NCBI GenBank assembly: GCA_028287225.1
Contig: JAQBPZ010000408.1
Span: 1 to 25,162 of the forward strand
DNA: 25,162 nucleotides
Direction of reading: 5' to 3'
Source of the DNA: Gemmatimonadota bacterium
GTDB taxonomy: Bacteria; Gemmatimonadota; Gemmatimonadetes; Gemmatimonadales; Gemmatimonadaceae
Shown here: piece after piece, positions 7,807 to 15,740 of the stretch
Position numbering within the stretch: the stretch's first letter is position 1
Layout: each line of letters begins with the position of its first letter
The notes under the pieces: model-generated
What the model was told of the DNA's origin: nothing
Database searches by the model: none
The model's input: only the letters and a program-made list of their open reading frames with translations
Translations under genes and position numbers: made by a program

Positions 7807-10269
7807 CTACGGCGCGTCGTTCAGGTCGATCTGGTCCTTTCCCTTCTTCGCTGGCTTGCCGAAGCTCCACGAGGCGCTGAGGAGCAGGCCGCGGATGGAG
7901 CGGGTGCGGTCGGTGACCTGACGGAAGCGCGGGTCCGTGGTCGTCGAGCGCTCGCGCGCCGTATTGAACGGGTCGGCCACGCGTAGCGTGAGGCTCAGCC
8001 GGTCGGCCATCAGCTTCTGGCGCACGGCCATGCTGACGCGCGTGCGTGCCGCGTTCCACCCCTGTTCCACCGTCACGGGCGCCACGTATGCCACGAGCGC
8101 CTGCGCGTCGATCGTCGGGGAGATGCGGTATGCCGCGTTGGTCCGCACGCTCCAGCCGAAGGTGCGCACCGACAGCGACGGGTCCAGGTTGCTCGCGTCG
8201 CTCACCTGGCGATAGGCGCTCCCCCCAACGAAGCCGGACAGCGCGCCGCCTCCACCGAGCGCGATGGTCACGTCGGTGCCATAGGCATCGTTCGTCGCCA
8301 CGTTGGCGAAGGTCCGAGTGGAGACGCCGAGCGAGTCGATCGTGCGAATGGTGCGTACGGCATCGAGCGTATGACGGTAGAATGGCGTCAGCTGCAGCGT
8401 CACACGCTCCCCGGTGCGCTGGAAGCCGAGCTCCAGGGCGCGGATGTACTCCGGCCGCAGGTACGGATTGCCCACCGAGACGTTGAGCGGATCCAGCGCG
8501 TGCGGGGTGGGGTCGAGCACGTCGGCGTCGTCGGGGCGCCGGATGCGGGTGGAGTACGAGAGCTTGATCTGGTGCATATCGTCGAGCGCGAATGCTGCCA
8601 GGCCGCTCGGGAAGATGCTCGAGTACGGATTGTCGTACGTCTGGTTGCGCGTCCGCAGGTCGAACGTGGTGCCGGCGTGCTCCAGGCGGACTCCCCCCTG
8701 GAGCTGCAGCCGGCCGAGCTGGGCGTCGAGCATTCCGTAACCGGCATTGACCAGCTGGTCGTAGGTGAAGTCGCTGGCCTGCGCGACGTCCGCCACGTAC
8801 TGCGACTGCCCGAAGTCGTACTTCTGCACGTCCATCGTCGTGCGGATGCGCTGAAGCGAGCCCTTGTACCCCGACTGCAGCCGCAGTCCGCCGCCAAGGG
8901 GGCGCACGTAGTCGAGCTTGAGCGACGAGATGCTCGAGTGCGTCCACGCCGTCTGGGTCTGCTGCAGTGTCGTTGCGTCGGGCATCCCGGCGGCCGACAG
9001 CGCGTGCTCGAGGATGTCGGTCGGTCCCCCCTCGGCGTGCATCTCGAACTGGAGCGCGCTGGTGATGGAGTGTCCCTTCTGCGCGAAGCGGTGCTTGTGC
9101 TCGAGTGCCGCTTCCGCGCTGCTTTCGTGGTTCACGTCCTCCGAGTAGCGATCGGTCGCGCTCGTGAGCGCGAGCGACTGGTCGAGGTTCCGATAGAGGA
9201 TGCCGTACGTCTCCCACTCGCGCCGCTGGCTGTAGAGCAGGTCGCCGGAGAGCTCGTCCTGCTTGCCGAGCTCGTACGACGCGTTGCCGGTGAGGGTGTG
9301 GACGAGGGGGATCTGGGTGCGTGTTCCCGTCTCCTGCAGGTAGGACGGCACCGAGGCGAAGGTATTCTCGCGGAAGATCGCATCGGCGCGCGGACGGTTG
9401 TCGCGTACCAGGGCATAGCTCCCGAACGTGGAGAAGGGCCCGCGCTGGATGCCCGCATTCACGCCGACGTCCACGTGGCCCGTCGTGCCGCCGCCGACCG
9501 TCACCCCACCGCTCGTACCCGCCTCCGGCTTCTGACGGAGCACGATGTTGATGATGCCGGCGACGCCATCGGCGTCGTCGCGCGCCGACGGGTTGGGCAC
9601 GATCTCCACGTGATCCACCGCGTCGGCGGGAAGCTGCGCGAGGAAGTTGCCGAGCTGCGCCGCCTTGAGCGGGCTCGGACGGCCGTTGATCTGGATGATC
9701 ACGCCGCTGTTGCCGCGAAGGCTGACGACGTTGTCGATGTCGACGTCGACGGAGGGGACGTTGCGCAGGACGTCGAGCGCGGTGCCGCCCCTGGTGGTCG
9801 GCATGTCGCGGACGACGTAGGTGGTGCGGTCCGGCGCCATCTCCACCTCCTCGTGCTGCGCCGTCACCGTCTGCGACTGGAGCTGGTGCGGCGTTGCACT
9901 GAGGACGACGGTGCCGACGTCGGCCGTCGTCTGCGTCGCGCTCAGCTCGACGATGGCGAGCGTCTTCGGCGCGAAGCCGAGGGCCCGAACGACCACCCGA
10001 TAGCGTCCCTGCCGCAGTCCGGACACGCGGAAGGTACCGTCGGCGGCGGTCGTCGCGCGGCCCGCGGTCGTTGCGGCGGGCAGCGCGGTCACGTCGACCG
10101 TCGCGATGGCGATCGGCGCTCCCGCGCCGGCGTGCACGACGCGACCGCGAATCTCTCCGGCGGGCGTCGATTGCGCGGCCGCGATGGCAGGGCCGAACGG
10201 AAAGAGCGGGAGGAGCAGCCCCAGGATCGCCAGGGCGAGCATGCGGACGCGCAGACAGCGATGGGACAC
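7807..10269 (-). CDS. TonB-dependent receptor-like outer-membrane beta-barrel protein
   Basis: This is an 820-residue outer-membrane protein. A signal peptide covers about 1-33 (hydrophobic LALAILGLLLPLFPF, then AAAQS). It is followed by a carboxypeptidase-regulatory-like beta-sandwich (about 38-115, GEIRGRVVHAG ... GTFRVSGLRQGRYRVVVRALGF). A plug domain (about 130-235) has DVLRNVPSVDVD, VSLRGNSGV and VEIVPNPSARDDADGVAGIINI. The rest is a C-terminal barrel rich in Tyr and Arg ending SWSFGKPAKKGK. This layout matches the outer-membrane beta-barrel family (OMP_b-brl_3 type) that imports substrates driven by TonB. The substrate cannot be read. The start used is GTG 10269; an ATG at 10242 would also leave a usable signal peptide, and neither has a clear ribosome-binding site. 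No TonB box is obvious. Confidence 0.92.
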   Translation of the reverse strand: MSHRCLRVRMLALAILGLLLPLFPFGPAIAAAQSTPAGEIRGRVVHAGAGAPIAIATVDVTALPAATTAGRATTAADGTFRVSGLRQGRYRVVVRALGFAPKTLAIVELSATQTTADVGTVVLSATPHQLQSQTVTAQHEEVEMAPDRTTYVVRDMPTTRGGTALDVLRNVPSVDVDIDNVVSLRGNSGVIIQINGRPSPLKAAQLGNFLAQLPADAVDHVEIVPNPSARDDADGVAGIINIVLRQKPEAGTSGGVTVGGGTTGHVDVGVNAGIQRGPFSTFGSYALVRDNRPRADAIFRENTFASVPSYLQETGTRTQIPLVHTLTGNASYELGKQDELSGDLLYSQRREWETYGILYRNLDQSLALTSATDRYSEDVNHESSAEAALEHKHRFAQKGHSITSALQFEMHAEGGPTDILEHALSAAGMPDATTLQQTQTAWTHSSISSLKLDYVRPLGGGLRLQSGYKGSLQRIRTTMDVQKYDFGQSQYVADVAQASDFTYDQLVNAGYGMLDAQLGRLQLQGGVRLEHAGTTFDLRTRNQTYDNPYSSIFPSGLAAFALDDMHQIKLSYSTRIRRPDDADVLDPTPHALDPLNVSVGNPYLRPEYIRALELGFQRTGERVTLQLTPFYRHTLDAVRTIRTIDSLGVSTRTFANVATNDAYGTDVTIALGGGGALSGFVGGSAYRQVSDASNLDPSLSVRTFGWSVRTNAAYRISPTIDAQALVAYVAPVTVEQGWNAARTRVSMAVRQKLMADRLSLTLRVADPFNTARERSTTTDPRFRQVTDRTRSIRGLLLSASWSFGKPAKKGKDQIDLNDAP

Positions 10270-10554
10270 TTGGGATCGGCGGATGGTGGCGTACGACGAC
10301 GTACGAATGCAGTGAAACGTAGCCGGCGATCCTGACGGGGCGATGGCGCACGCACCGAAGTCGTCGCCGTCGTGTCATCCGGCGTTCAGCTTCGGCCGAG
10401 TTATCTGAATGCCCGATGACATTCCGCATTCGCGCTGGACGTGGACATTATGATTGGGTTAACATGCGGCACGGCGCGCGCCTGGTTGCAACCATCGCGG
10501 GTATATCACGTGAAGGCAGACCGTATCTGATTTCACACATTCAGGAGACCGTAC

Positions 10555-10938
10555 ATGCGAATCACCAGGATGCTCGCGATCGCCGCACTCACGTTCGGCA
10601 GCGTCGCCGGCGCACAGCAGGGACCCGGCCACCACAAGAAGGTGGAGACGCAGGCCGACCTGCAGAAGGAAGCCAAGCTCTCCATGGCGGATGCACGCGC
10701 GATGGCACTCCGCACCGTGCCCAACTCGAAGATTGAGGCCGGTGAGATCGAGCGCGAAGGCGGAAAGCTGATCTACAGCTTCGACATGAAGGTGGCGGGC
10801 AAGTCGGGGATCGACGAAGTCAACATCGACGCGATCTCGGGCAAGCTCGTCAGCAACAAGCACGAGTCGCCCGCCGCCGAGCGTGCGGAGGCGAAGGCCG
10901 ACGCCAAGGCGGCGAAGGCGGCGAAGGCCAAGCCGTAA
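10555..10938 (+). CDS. Exported PepSY-domain protein with Lys/Ala-rich tail
   Basis: This 127-residue protein has a signal peptide, MRITRMLAIAALTFGSVAGA, with likely cleavage before QQ. A PepSY domain (about 40-103) contains KLSMADARAMALRTVPNSKI, then EIEREGGKLIYSFDMKV and the typical INIDAISGKLV-like ending (VNIDAISGKLVS). PepSY domains are thought to bind or inhibit peptidases or occur in metal-reductase systems; the role here is open. The last 20 residues are an alternating Lys/Ala tail. ATG 10555 has AGGAG at 10543-10547 seven bases upstream. It is divergent from the TonB-dependent receptor and precedes the PAP2 gene. Confidence 0.88.
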   Translation: MRITRMLAIAALTFGSVAGAQQGPGHHKKVETQADLQKEAKLSMADARAMALRTVPNSKIEAGEIEREGGKLIYSFDMKVAGKSGIDEVNIDAISGKLVSNKHESPAAERAEAKADAKAAKAAKAKP

Positions 10939-10960
10939 CCTTCACGCGATCGACCGCGCA

Positions 10961-11674
10961 GTGCGCCTGCATCGCTTCCTCGCTGCGCGGTTCGACCGCA
11001 GGTCGGAACTCGGCCTGCGCTTCACCATCAGCCTGGCCCTCTGCTGCGGCGCGCTGTGGGCATTCAGCGGCCTGCTCGACGGAGTCCTCGACAACGAGAC
11101 GCTGGTCCGCTGGGATTTCGTCGTCAACGCGTGGTTTCACGCGCACGCGACCGCGGCCGGTCTGCGCGTGTTCAACATCGTCACCATGCTCGGCACCGTG
11201 GGCGTCGGGGTCGTCATCGTGGCCGCGGCGGTCTGGCTCTGGCGCCGCGACGAACGGCTGCTCCTCTGGAGCTGGCTCGCGGTGAACGCCGGCGGCTGGC
11301 TGATCCAGCTGGTGCTCAAGTCGACCGTGCATCGCGCCCGCCCGCAGTACGCCGCGCGCTACCTCTTCGGCCACTCGTACAGCTTTCCGAGCGGGCACGC
11401 CATGCAGTCGATGGTGTGCTATCCCGCCCTCGCGATCCTCGTCGCGACGCTGCTCGGCTGGCACGGTGCGCGAAGGGCGTGGCTCTACGTCGCCGCGCTC
11501 GCCATCGCCGTGCTGGTGGCGTTCAGCCGCGTCTACCTCGGCGTGCACTACCCGAGCGACGTGCTCGGCGGGCTCGCGGCGGGTCTCGCGTGGCTCATCG
11601 CATGCCGGATGATCGTGCGCTACCTGCGGAATCGGAACGGCGACCGGGACGCGGCCGCGACCGGGCCAGCCTGA
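10961..11674 (+). CDS. PAP2-family membrane phosphatase
   Basis: This is a roughly 237-residue integral membrane protein with about five to six hydrophobic segments and the full lipid-phosphatase signature. From GTG 10961 these are K-x6-RP (KSTVHRARP, Lys120-Pro128), PSGH (143-146) and SR-x5-H-x3-D (Ser189-Arg190, His196, Asp200). The enzyme would dephosphorylate a phosphatidate- or isoprenoid-pyrophosphate-like lipid; the exact substrate cannot be told. The start is uncertain. The frame is open into the preceding PepSY gene (from 10883), where it would encode an Arg-rich run that is the shadow of the Lys/Ala tail. I therefore use the GTG at 10961, although no ribosome-binding site is visible. 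Confidence 0.9.
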   Translation: MRLHRFLAARFDRRSELGLRFTISLALCCGALWAFSGLLDGVLDNETLVRWDFVVNAWFHAHATAAGLRVFNIVTMLGTVGVGVVIVAAAVWLWRRDERLLLWSWLAVNAGGWLIQLVLKSTVHRARPQYAARYLFGHSYSFPSGHAMQSMVCYPALAILVATLLGWHGARRAWLYVAALAIAVLVAFSRVYLGVHYPSDVLGGLAAGLAWLIACRMIVRYLRNRNGDRDAAATGPA

Positions 11675-11727
11675 CGAAGGAGCGACGGCGGACCGCCTCG
11701 AGTGGGGCGTCGCCGGACCGCGTACGC

Positions 11728-11751
11728 CAGCGCCCGTTCGTGGCGGCGCTG
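11728..11751. terminator. Possible bidirectional hairpin between convergent genes
   Basis: CAGCGCC (11728-11734) pairs with GGCGCTG (11745-11751) around a 10-nt loop, between the convergent ends of the PAP2 and DUF2243 genes. No T-run, so the call is weak. Confidence 0.3.
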
Positions 11752-11765
11752 ACGGCGCCGCGCGA

Positions 11766-12257
11766 CTATCGCGTCTTGCCGGGCCGCGCGCGCCGCGCGA
11801 GCGCCCACCCCACCAGCACGAAGCCGACGCCGCCGATCGCCAGGAAGAGCCAATCGTACAGCGGGACGTGAGCGGGAAGGTCGCGGACGTGGTGCAGATT
11901 CAGCAAGTGATGGTCGATGATCCCCTCCGCGACGTTGAAGAGGCCCCAGCCGAGGAGGAGCTGGCCGCACAGGGCGCCCGTCGTGGGCAGGGCGGCGCCC
12001 CCGCGTGCGTCGGCGACGAGGAGGTGGACCCCGATCAGCGTGATGAGCCAGACGGCCGCGTGGAACTCGCCGTCCCAGATCATGTTCTGCCGCATGGAGT
12101 CCATCGTCGTGGGCGGCAGCACCGACGAGCCCATGTTGTGCCACTCGAGAATCTGGTGCAGCACGATGCCGTCGACGAAGCCCCCCATGCCGATGCCGAT
12201 CGTGACGCCGGCGCGCATGCGGTTCGGGGAGCGCGGGGGAGCGGGAACGGCGGTCAT
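11766..12257 (-). CDS. DUF2243 membrane protein
   Basis: This 163-residue protein has about four hydrophobic segments. The first holds the family hallmark GGFVDGIVLHQILEWHNM (about 25-42). Further motifs are WDGEFHAAVWLITLIGVHLL, WGLFNVAEGIIDHHLLNLHH and a final helix WLFLAIGGVGFVLVGWAL. The many His residues in and near membrane segments are typical of DUF2243 and hint at metal or heme binding, though the function is not known to me. ATG 12257 is the only good start. It precedes (in transcription) nothing on its strand and lies 36 nt downstream of the soluble histidine kinase stop, so the two may be cotranscribed. Confidence 0.88.
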   Translation of the reverse strand: MTAVPAPPRSPNRMRAGVTIGIGMGGFVDGIVLHQILEWHNMGSSVLPPTTMDSMRQNMIWDGEFHAAVWLITLIGVHLLVADARGGAALPTTGALCGQLLLGWGLFNVAEGIIDHHLLNLHHVRDLPAHVPLYDWLFLAIGGVGFVLVGWALARRARPGKTR

Positions 12258-12293
12258 GGCGGCTCCGTGACGAATGGGGAGCGTGTCGCGGCG

Positions 12294-13292
12294 TCACTGC
12301 GCCCGGCGCTGCGCGTCGGGGCTGGACGCGGTATCGCGTGGCAGGCGAACGCTGAACACCGTCCCTTCCACGGCTGATGACCGGGCCGTGATCGATCCCC
12401 GATGGGCGTGCACGATCGTGGCAACGATGTACAGCCCGAGCCCCAGGTGTCGCCGGTCGCTGCCGGCCCGCGGCGCGTCGAGTGCCGTCGTCTCGTCGAA
12501 GATGCGATCCAGCTGCTCCGGCGCGATGGCGGGGCCCTGGTTCCGCACCGAGATCACGAGCGCGTCGGTGGAACCGTCCGCCGCGATCTCGATCGGCGCG
12601 CCCTCGGTCCCATGGTGCGCGGCGTTGCTCACGAGATTCGTGATCGCCTGCGACAGCCGCTCGCAGTCCCACGCTCCGCGCAGGTCGCCGGTGCTCCGTA
12701 CGCTGACGGCGCTCGTGGGATACGAAGAGCGCACCTCGGCCGCGACATCCTCCAGCATCCGCCCGGCGTCCATCGCGGACACCACCACGGGGATCCCCTC
12801 GCCGAAGCGCGTGCGGGTGAACTCGAGCAGATCAGCGACCAGCCGATTCATGCGACGCGCCGTCGCCTCCATGCGCGTCACCAGCATCCGGTGCGGGTCG
12901 CTCAGGCCATCGCCGGTGTCGAGGATGAACCGCGTGGACATGACGAGCGCGCCGATCGGGGTACGCAGGTCATGGCCGAGGATGGCCAGGAAGCGGTCCT
13001 TGGACCGCCGCAGCTCCCGCGTGTACGTGGTGATCGACTCGGCGATCGCCTGGTCCACCGCCTCTGACTCGAGCGCGCCGGCATCCAGCTGCCCCTGCGC
13101 CTTGCTCGCCTGCTCCTGCGGCGTCGGCACGGCGCTCAGGTCGGTGGCCATCACGCCGAGCATCTCCTTCGCGTGATCGCGAAGGGCGGCGATGTCCATG
13201 GAATCCCCGAGCGGAAGGCTGCGCGCGAACGTTTCCCACTCGGCGAGGATCGGCTCGGTGTTGCTGCGACTGAAGTCCGGAAGTCTCGTCAC
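12294..13292 (-). CDS. Soluble histidine kinase with RsbRD-like N-terminal domain
   Basis: This 332-residue protein lacks membrane segments. Residues about 10-95 resemble the RsbRD N-terminal domain (TEPILAEWETFARSL ... DIAALRDHAKEML), which is found in stress-signalling proteins. The HisKA H-box ILGHDLRTP carries His107. The N-box NLVSNAAHHGTEG, the G1-like box VRNQGPAI and the G2 box LGLGLYIVATIV complete the HATPase domain. G1 lacks the usual DxGxG and reads NQGPAI, so ATP binding may be altered. No full response regulator is adjacent, and the gene is divergent from the receiver/KaiC-like/kinase operon. The start used is GTG 13292; no ribosome-binding site is clear, but the domain boundary fits. 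Confidence 0.88.
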   Translation of the reverse strand: MTRLPDFSRSNTEPILAEWETFARSLPLGDSMDIAALRDHAKEMLGVMATDLSAVPTPQEQASKAQGQLDAGALESEAVDQAIAESITTYTRELRRSKDRFLAILGHDLRTPIGALVMSTRFILDTGDGLSDPHRMLVTRMEATARRMNRLVADLLEFTRTRFGEGIPVVVSAMDAGRMLEDVAAEVRSSYPTSAVSVRSTGDLRGAWDCERLSQAITNLVSNAAHHGTEGAPIEIAADGSTDALVISVRNQGPAIAPEQLDRIFDETTALDAPRAGSDRRHLGLGLYIVATIVHAHRGSITARSSAVEGTVFSVRLPRDTASSPDAQRRAQ

Positions 13293-13893
13293 GGGGCCGG
13301 TCGGCGGGTAGGCGCGGCGTTGGACGACGAACTACGTTTCGTCGACAGGGACCGGGGCGTCGGCGGGCGAACCCCGCTCGAACGCACGCGGCCCATGCCT
13401 GCTGCTCGAGATGCACATTCGAGTCCCCGTCGCGCCACTTGCGCCGCGCGCACGCACCGAGCCAATTCAAGACGGGCTCTTGCAGAGGTTTCCGGGGTGG
13501 GTGGAGGCGGAACGCGGGCGGTCGACACGAGTGCCCGGCCCCGTGCAGCGTGAGTATATTCGAGCGCTCGAATCGTGGGTGCGCGACGGCTCGACGGATG
13601 ACCGATCGACGCCCGGATGCATCGTGCCGGGACCGGATCCGGTGTCGGCAGACCTCGTCGGGCAGCGGCCTCTCCCGGCCGGTCATCTCGATACTCCCGA
13701 GCCGATCGCACGGTGCAGGGCCGCGTCGGGGCTGGCGCAGCGCGCCGTGAGGCTTCAGGTCGGCTCCTGGTCGGCCCGGGCCGGCGCGGGCGCCGGGTGG
13801 GAAGTTCGGCGATCGGGCAGTGGGCAGGAGTGCGACTGGCGGTGCCACACGCGGCTCCTCCGTGACCAACGCGTCTTATCCTGAGGAGCGAGG
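13293..13893. other. Long divergent intergenic region
   Basis: About 600 nt separates the minus-strand RsbRD kinase from the plus-strand receiver gene. It must hold both promoters. I see a perfect 16-bp palindrome at 13558-13573 next to a minus-strand TATACT, but no convincing gene: the open frames here have no recognisable product or ribosome-binding site. Roughly 13700-13870 is GC-rich and featureless. Confidence 0.5.
13548..13573 (-). promoter_or_regulatory. Palindromic operator with minus-strand -10 element
   Basis: ATTCGAGCGCTCGAAT (13558-13573) is a perfect 16-bp palindrome. Read on the minus strand it runs into TATACT (13555-13560), close to the -10 consensus, within CGAATATACTCACGC (13562-13548). 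No good -35 is seen. It could be the promoter/operator of the RsbRD kinase, whose start is 256 nt downstream. Confidence 0.4.
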
Positions 13894-14295
13894 ATGCAGA
13901 AGGCCGACGCTGGCAGACCGAGGATCCTCATCGCCGAGGGCGACCGCAACGTCCGGGACCTGCAGGCGTACTTCCTCAATGACGCCGGCTTCGACGTGGA
14001 GTTCGCGGATGACGGCCAGAGCGCGCTCGACCGCGTGCGCGCCGCCGCGCCCGCGCTCCTGATCACCGAGATCCTGATTCCGAAGATCGACGGCCTGGCG
14101 CTGTGCCGGCTCGTGCGGTCCGACGACACCGTCGGTGACGTGCCCGTCATCGTCTTCAGCATTCTTGCCGCCGCCGCGCGCGCGAACGACGCGGGGGCCG
14201 CGGCCTTCCTGCGCAAGCCGCTGGTGGAATCCACCTTTCTCGCCGCGATCAACGGAGTGCTGATGAAGTCGAACGCCGGAGCGACCGCGCCATGA
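13894..14295 (+). CDS. Receiver-only protein with atypical phosphorylation site
   Basis: This 133-residue protein is a single CheY-like receiver. The fold is clear: RILIAEGDRNVRDLQAYF, then ALLITEILIPKIDGLALCR, VPVIVFSI and AAAFLRKPLVES. The acceptor Asp is replaced by Glu59. The acidic pair at the end of strand 1 reads Glu15-Gly16 rather than Asp-Asp, and the switch residue is Ser89. Lys108 is kept. Glu at the acceptor site often mimics the phosphorylated state, so the protein may be constitutively on or act as a docking partner. Ribosome-binding site GAGGAG lies at 13883-13888 before ATG 13894. Its stop overlaps the KaiC-like ATG by 4 nt. Confidence 0.9.
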   Translation: MQKADAGRPRILIAEGDRNVRDLQAYFLNDAGFDVEFADDGQSALDRVRAAAPALLITEILIPKIDGLALCRLVRSDDTVGDVPVIVFSILAAAARANDAGAAAFLRKPLVESTFLAAINGVLMKSNAGATAP

Positions 14296-15740
14296 CGACA
14301 CGCACCGCATCACACGTCGCCAGCGACCGCCACGGCGACCCGCGGGCGCCGCTCGTCGATGGCATCGAGCGCCTGACGTCGGGCAACCGCGAGGCCGACT
14401 ACATCCTCGGCGGCGGATTCCCGGCGAACTCCATCAACATCATCATGGGGCACCCGGGCTCGGGCAAGACGATCTTCGCCGAGCAGCTGATCTTCGAGAA
14501 TGCCGGCGAGGACCGGCCGATCCTCTACCTGACGACGCTCTCCGAGCCGCTCGCCAAGGTCGTCCGCTACCTGCAGGGCTTCCGCTTCTTCGACGAGACC
14601 AAGCTCGGGACCCAGGTCATCTTCGAGGACGCCGGCGCCGAGCTCGCGAAGCACGGACCGGACGCACTCATCCCGCTCCTGCGGCGCGCGATCACGACGC
14701 AGGCGCCGAAGGTCATCGTCATCGACTCGTTCAAGGCCGTGCATGACCTGATGCCGTCCGTCGCCGAGCGGCGCCGGATGGTCTACGAGATGACGGCGCT
14801 GCTCACGGCGTATGGGACCACCGCGTTCCTGCTCGGCGAGTACACCGAGGACGACCTCCTGCTGTATCCCGAGTTCGCGATCGCGGATGGCATCGTCGAG
14901 ATGTCGCGCCGCCGGCTCGGCAATCGCGACGAACGCTACTTCCGTGTCTACAAGCTCCGCGGGAGCCGGTACCTCGAGGGCGCCCACGCGTTCCGCATCA
15001 CGCACGCGGGGCTCGACATCTATCCGCGCCTGGTCAGCCCCCAGATCCCGGAGGGCTACGAGCCGTCGACGGAGCGCATCTCCACCGGGGTGAAGGGGCT
15101 CGACGCCATGCTCGACGGAGGCGTCTGGCGCGGCAGCACCACGCTGCTCGCCGGACCGTCCGGCGCGGGCAAGACCACCATCGGCCTGCAGTTCGCCCTC
15201 GAAGGGGCACGGCTGGGCGAGCCGAGCCTGTACATGAACTTCCAGGAAAACCCGTCGCAGCTCATGCGGACGATCCGCAACCTCGGGTCCGACCCCGACG
15301 TCGCGCAGGCGCAGGGCCTCGAGCTCGTGTACGCCTCGCCGGTGGAGCTGCAGATCGACAGCATCATCGTGGACATGTTCCGTCGCATCCAGCAGCGCCA
15401 GGTGCGGCGTCTCGTGATCGATGCCCTCGGCGATCTCGCGAGCGCCGCCACCGATCCGCAGCGGCTGCACGACTACCTGTACGCGCTCGTGCAGCACTTC
15501 GCGGTCAGCGGCATCACCAGCATCCTCAACTTCGAGACCACCGGCAACACCATCGCCGGCAACGGCATGCAGAACGCCATGAGCTACCTCTCGGACAACG
15601 TGCTGCTGCTCACGGTGGACGGGGAGGAGCGCACGCGTCGCTCGCTCCGCGTGTTGAAGACCCGCGGCAGCGCGCACGATACGCGCGTGCAGGAAGTCGA
15701 GATCAGCGCGGCCGGGCTGGCCGTGCTGGATCGAGCGTGA
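14292..15740 (+). CDS. KaiC-like double-domain ATPase
   Basis: This 482-residue protein has two RecA/KaiC domains, as in the cyanobacterial clock protein KaiC. The first (about 25-265) has Walker A GHPGSGKT (53-60), VIVIDSFKAV as Walker B and RGSRYLEGAHAFRIT at its end. The second (about 270-482) has GPSGAGKT (288-295), LVIDALGDL and the KaiC-type TRGSAHDTRVQEVEI close. Ser431-Tyr432 (MSYLSDNVLLL) aligns with the KaiC phosphosites Ser431-Thr432, so one of the two is kept. The protein stops about 9 residues after the last beta-strand; cyanobacterial KaiC continues for some 40 more, including its KaiA-binding tail. It is coupled to the receiver upstream and the kinase downstream. Its role is signalling or timing by inference; no KaiA or KaiB gene is visible. 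Confidence 0.92.
   Translation: MTTRTASHVASDRHGDPRAPLVDGIERLTSGNREADYILGGGFPANSINIIMGHPGSGKTIFAEQLIFENAGEDRPILYLTTLSEPLAKVVRYLQGFRFFDETKLGTQVIFEDAGAELAKHGPDALIPLLRRAITTQAPKVIVIDSFKAVHDLMPSVAERRRMVYEMTALLTAYGTTAFLLGEYTEDDLLLYPEFAIADGIVEMSRRRLGNRDERYFRVYKLRGSRYLEGAHAFRITHAGLDIYPRLVSPQIPEGYEPSTERISTGVKGLDAMLDGGVWRGSTTLLAGPSGAGKTTIGLQFALEGARLGEPSLYMNFQENPSQLMRTIRNLGSDPDVAQAQGLELVYASPVELQIDSIIVDMFRRIQQRQVRRLVIDALGDLASAATDPQRLHDYLYALVQHFAVSGITSILNFETTGNTIAGNGMQNAMSYLSDNVLLLTVDGEERTRRSLRVLKTRGSAHDTRVQEVEISAAGLAVLDRA

Noticed and set aside
8371..10335. A 654-codon plus-strand frame opposite the receptor
   Set aside because: It is antisense to the receptor with a repetitive Arg/Val/Asp composition and no motifs.
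7661..10429. A 922-codon minus-strand frame alongside the TonB-dependent receptor
   Set aside because: It overlaps the receptor gene in another frame, is extremely Arg-rich and lacks any recognisable domain; the receptor frame has a signal peptide, plug and barrel motifs.
10883..10960. Arg-rich N-terminal extension of the PAP2 phosphatase
   Set aside because: The Arg run is the frame-shifted reading of the PepSY Lys/Ala tail, so the GTG at 10961 is preferred.
11620..12672. A 350-codon minus-strand frame spanning the DUF2243 and kinase genes
   Set aside because: It conflicts with both the DUF2243 frame and the RsbRD kinase frame, each supported by domain motifs.
13411..13884. Plus-strand open frame in the kinase-divergent region
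   Set aside because: It has no ribosome-binding site, no recognisable product, and crosses a palindrome and promoter-like element.
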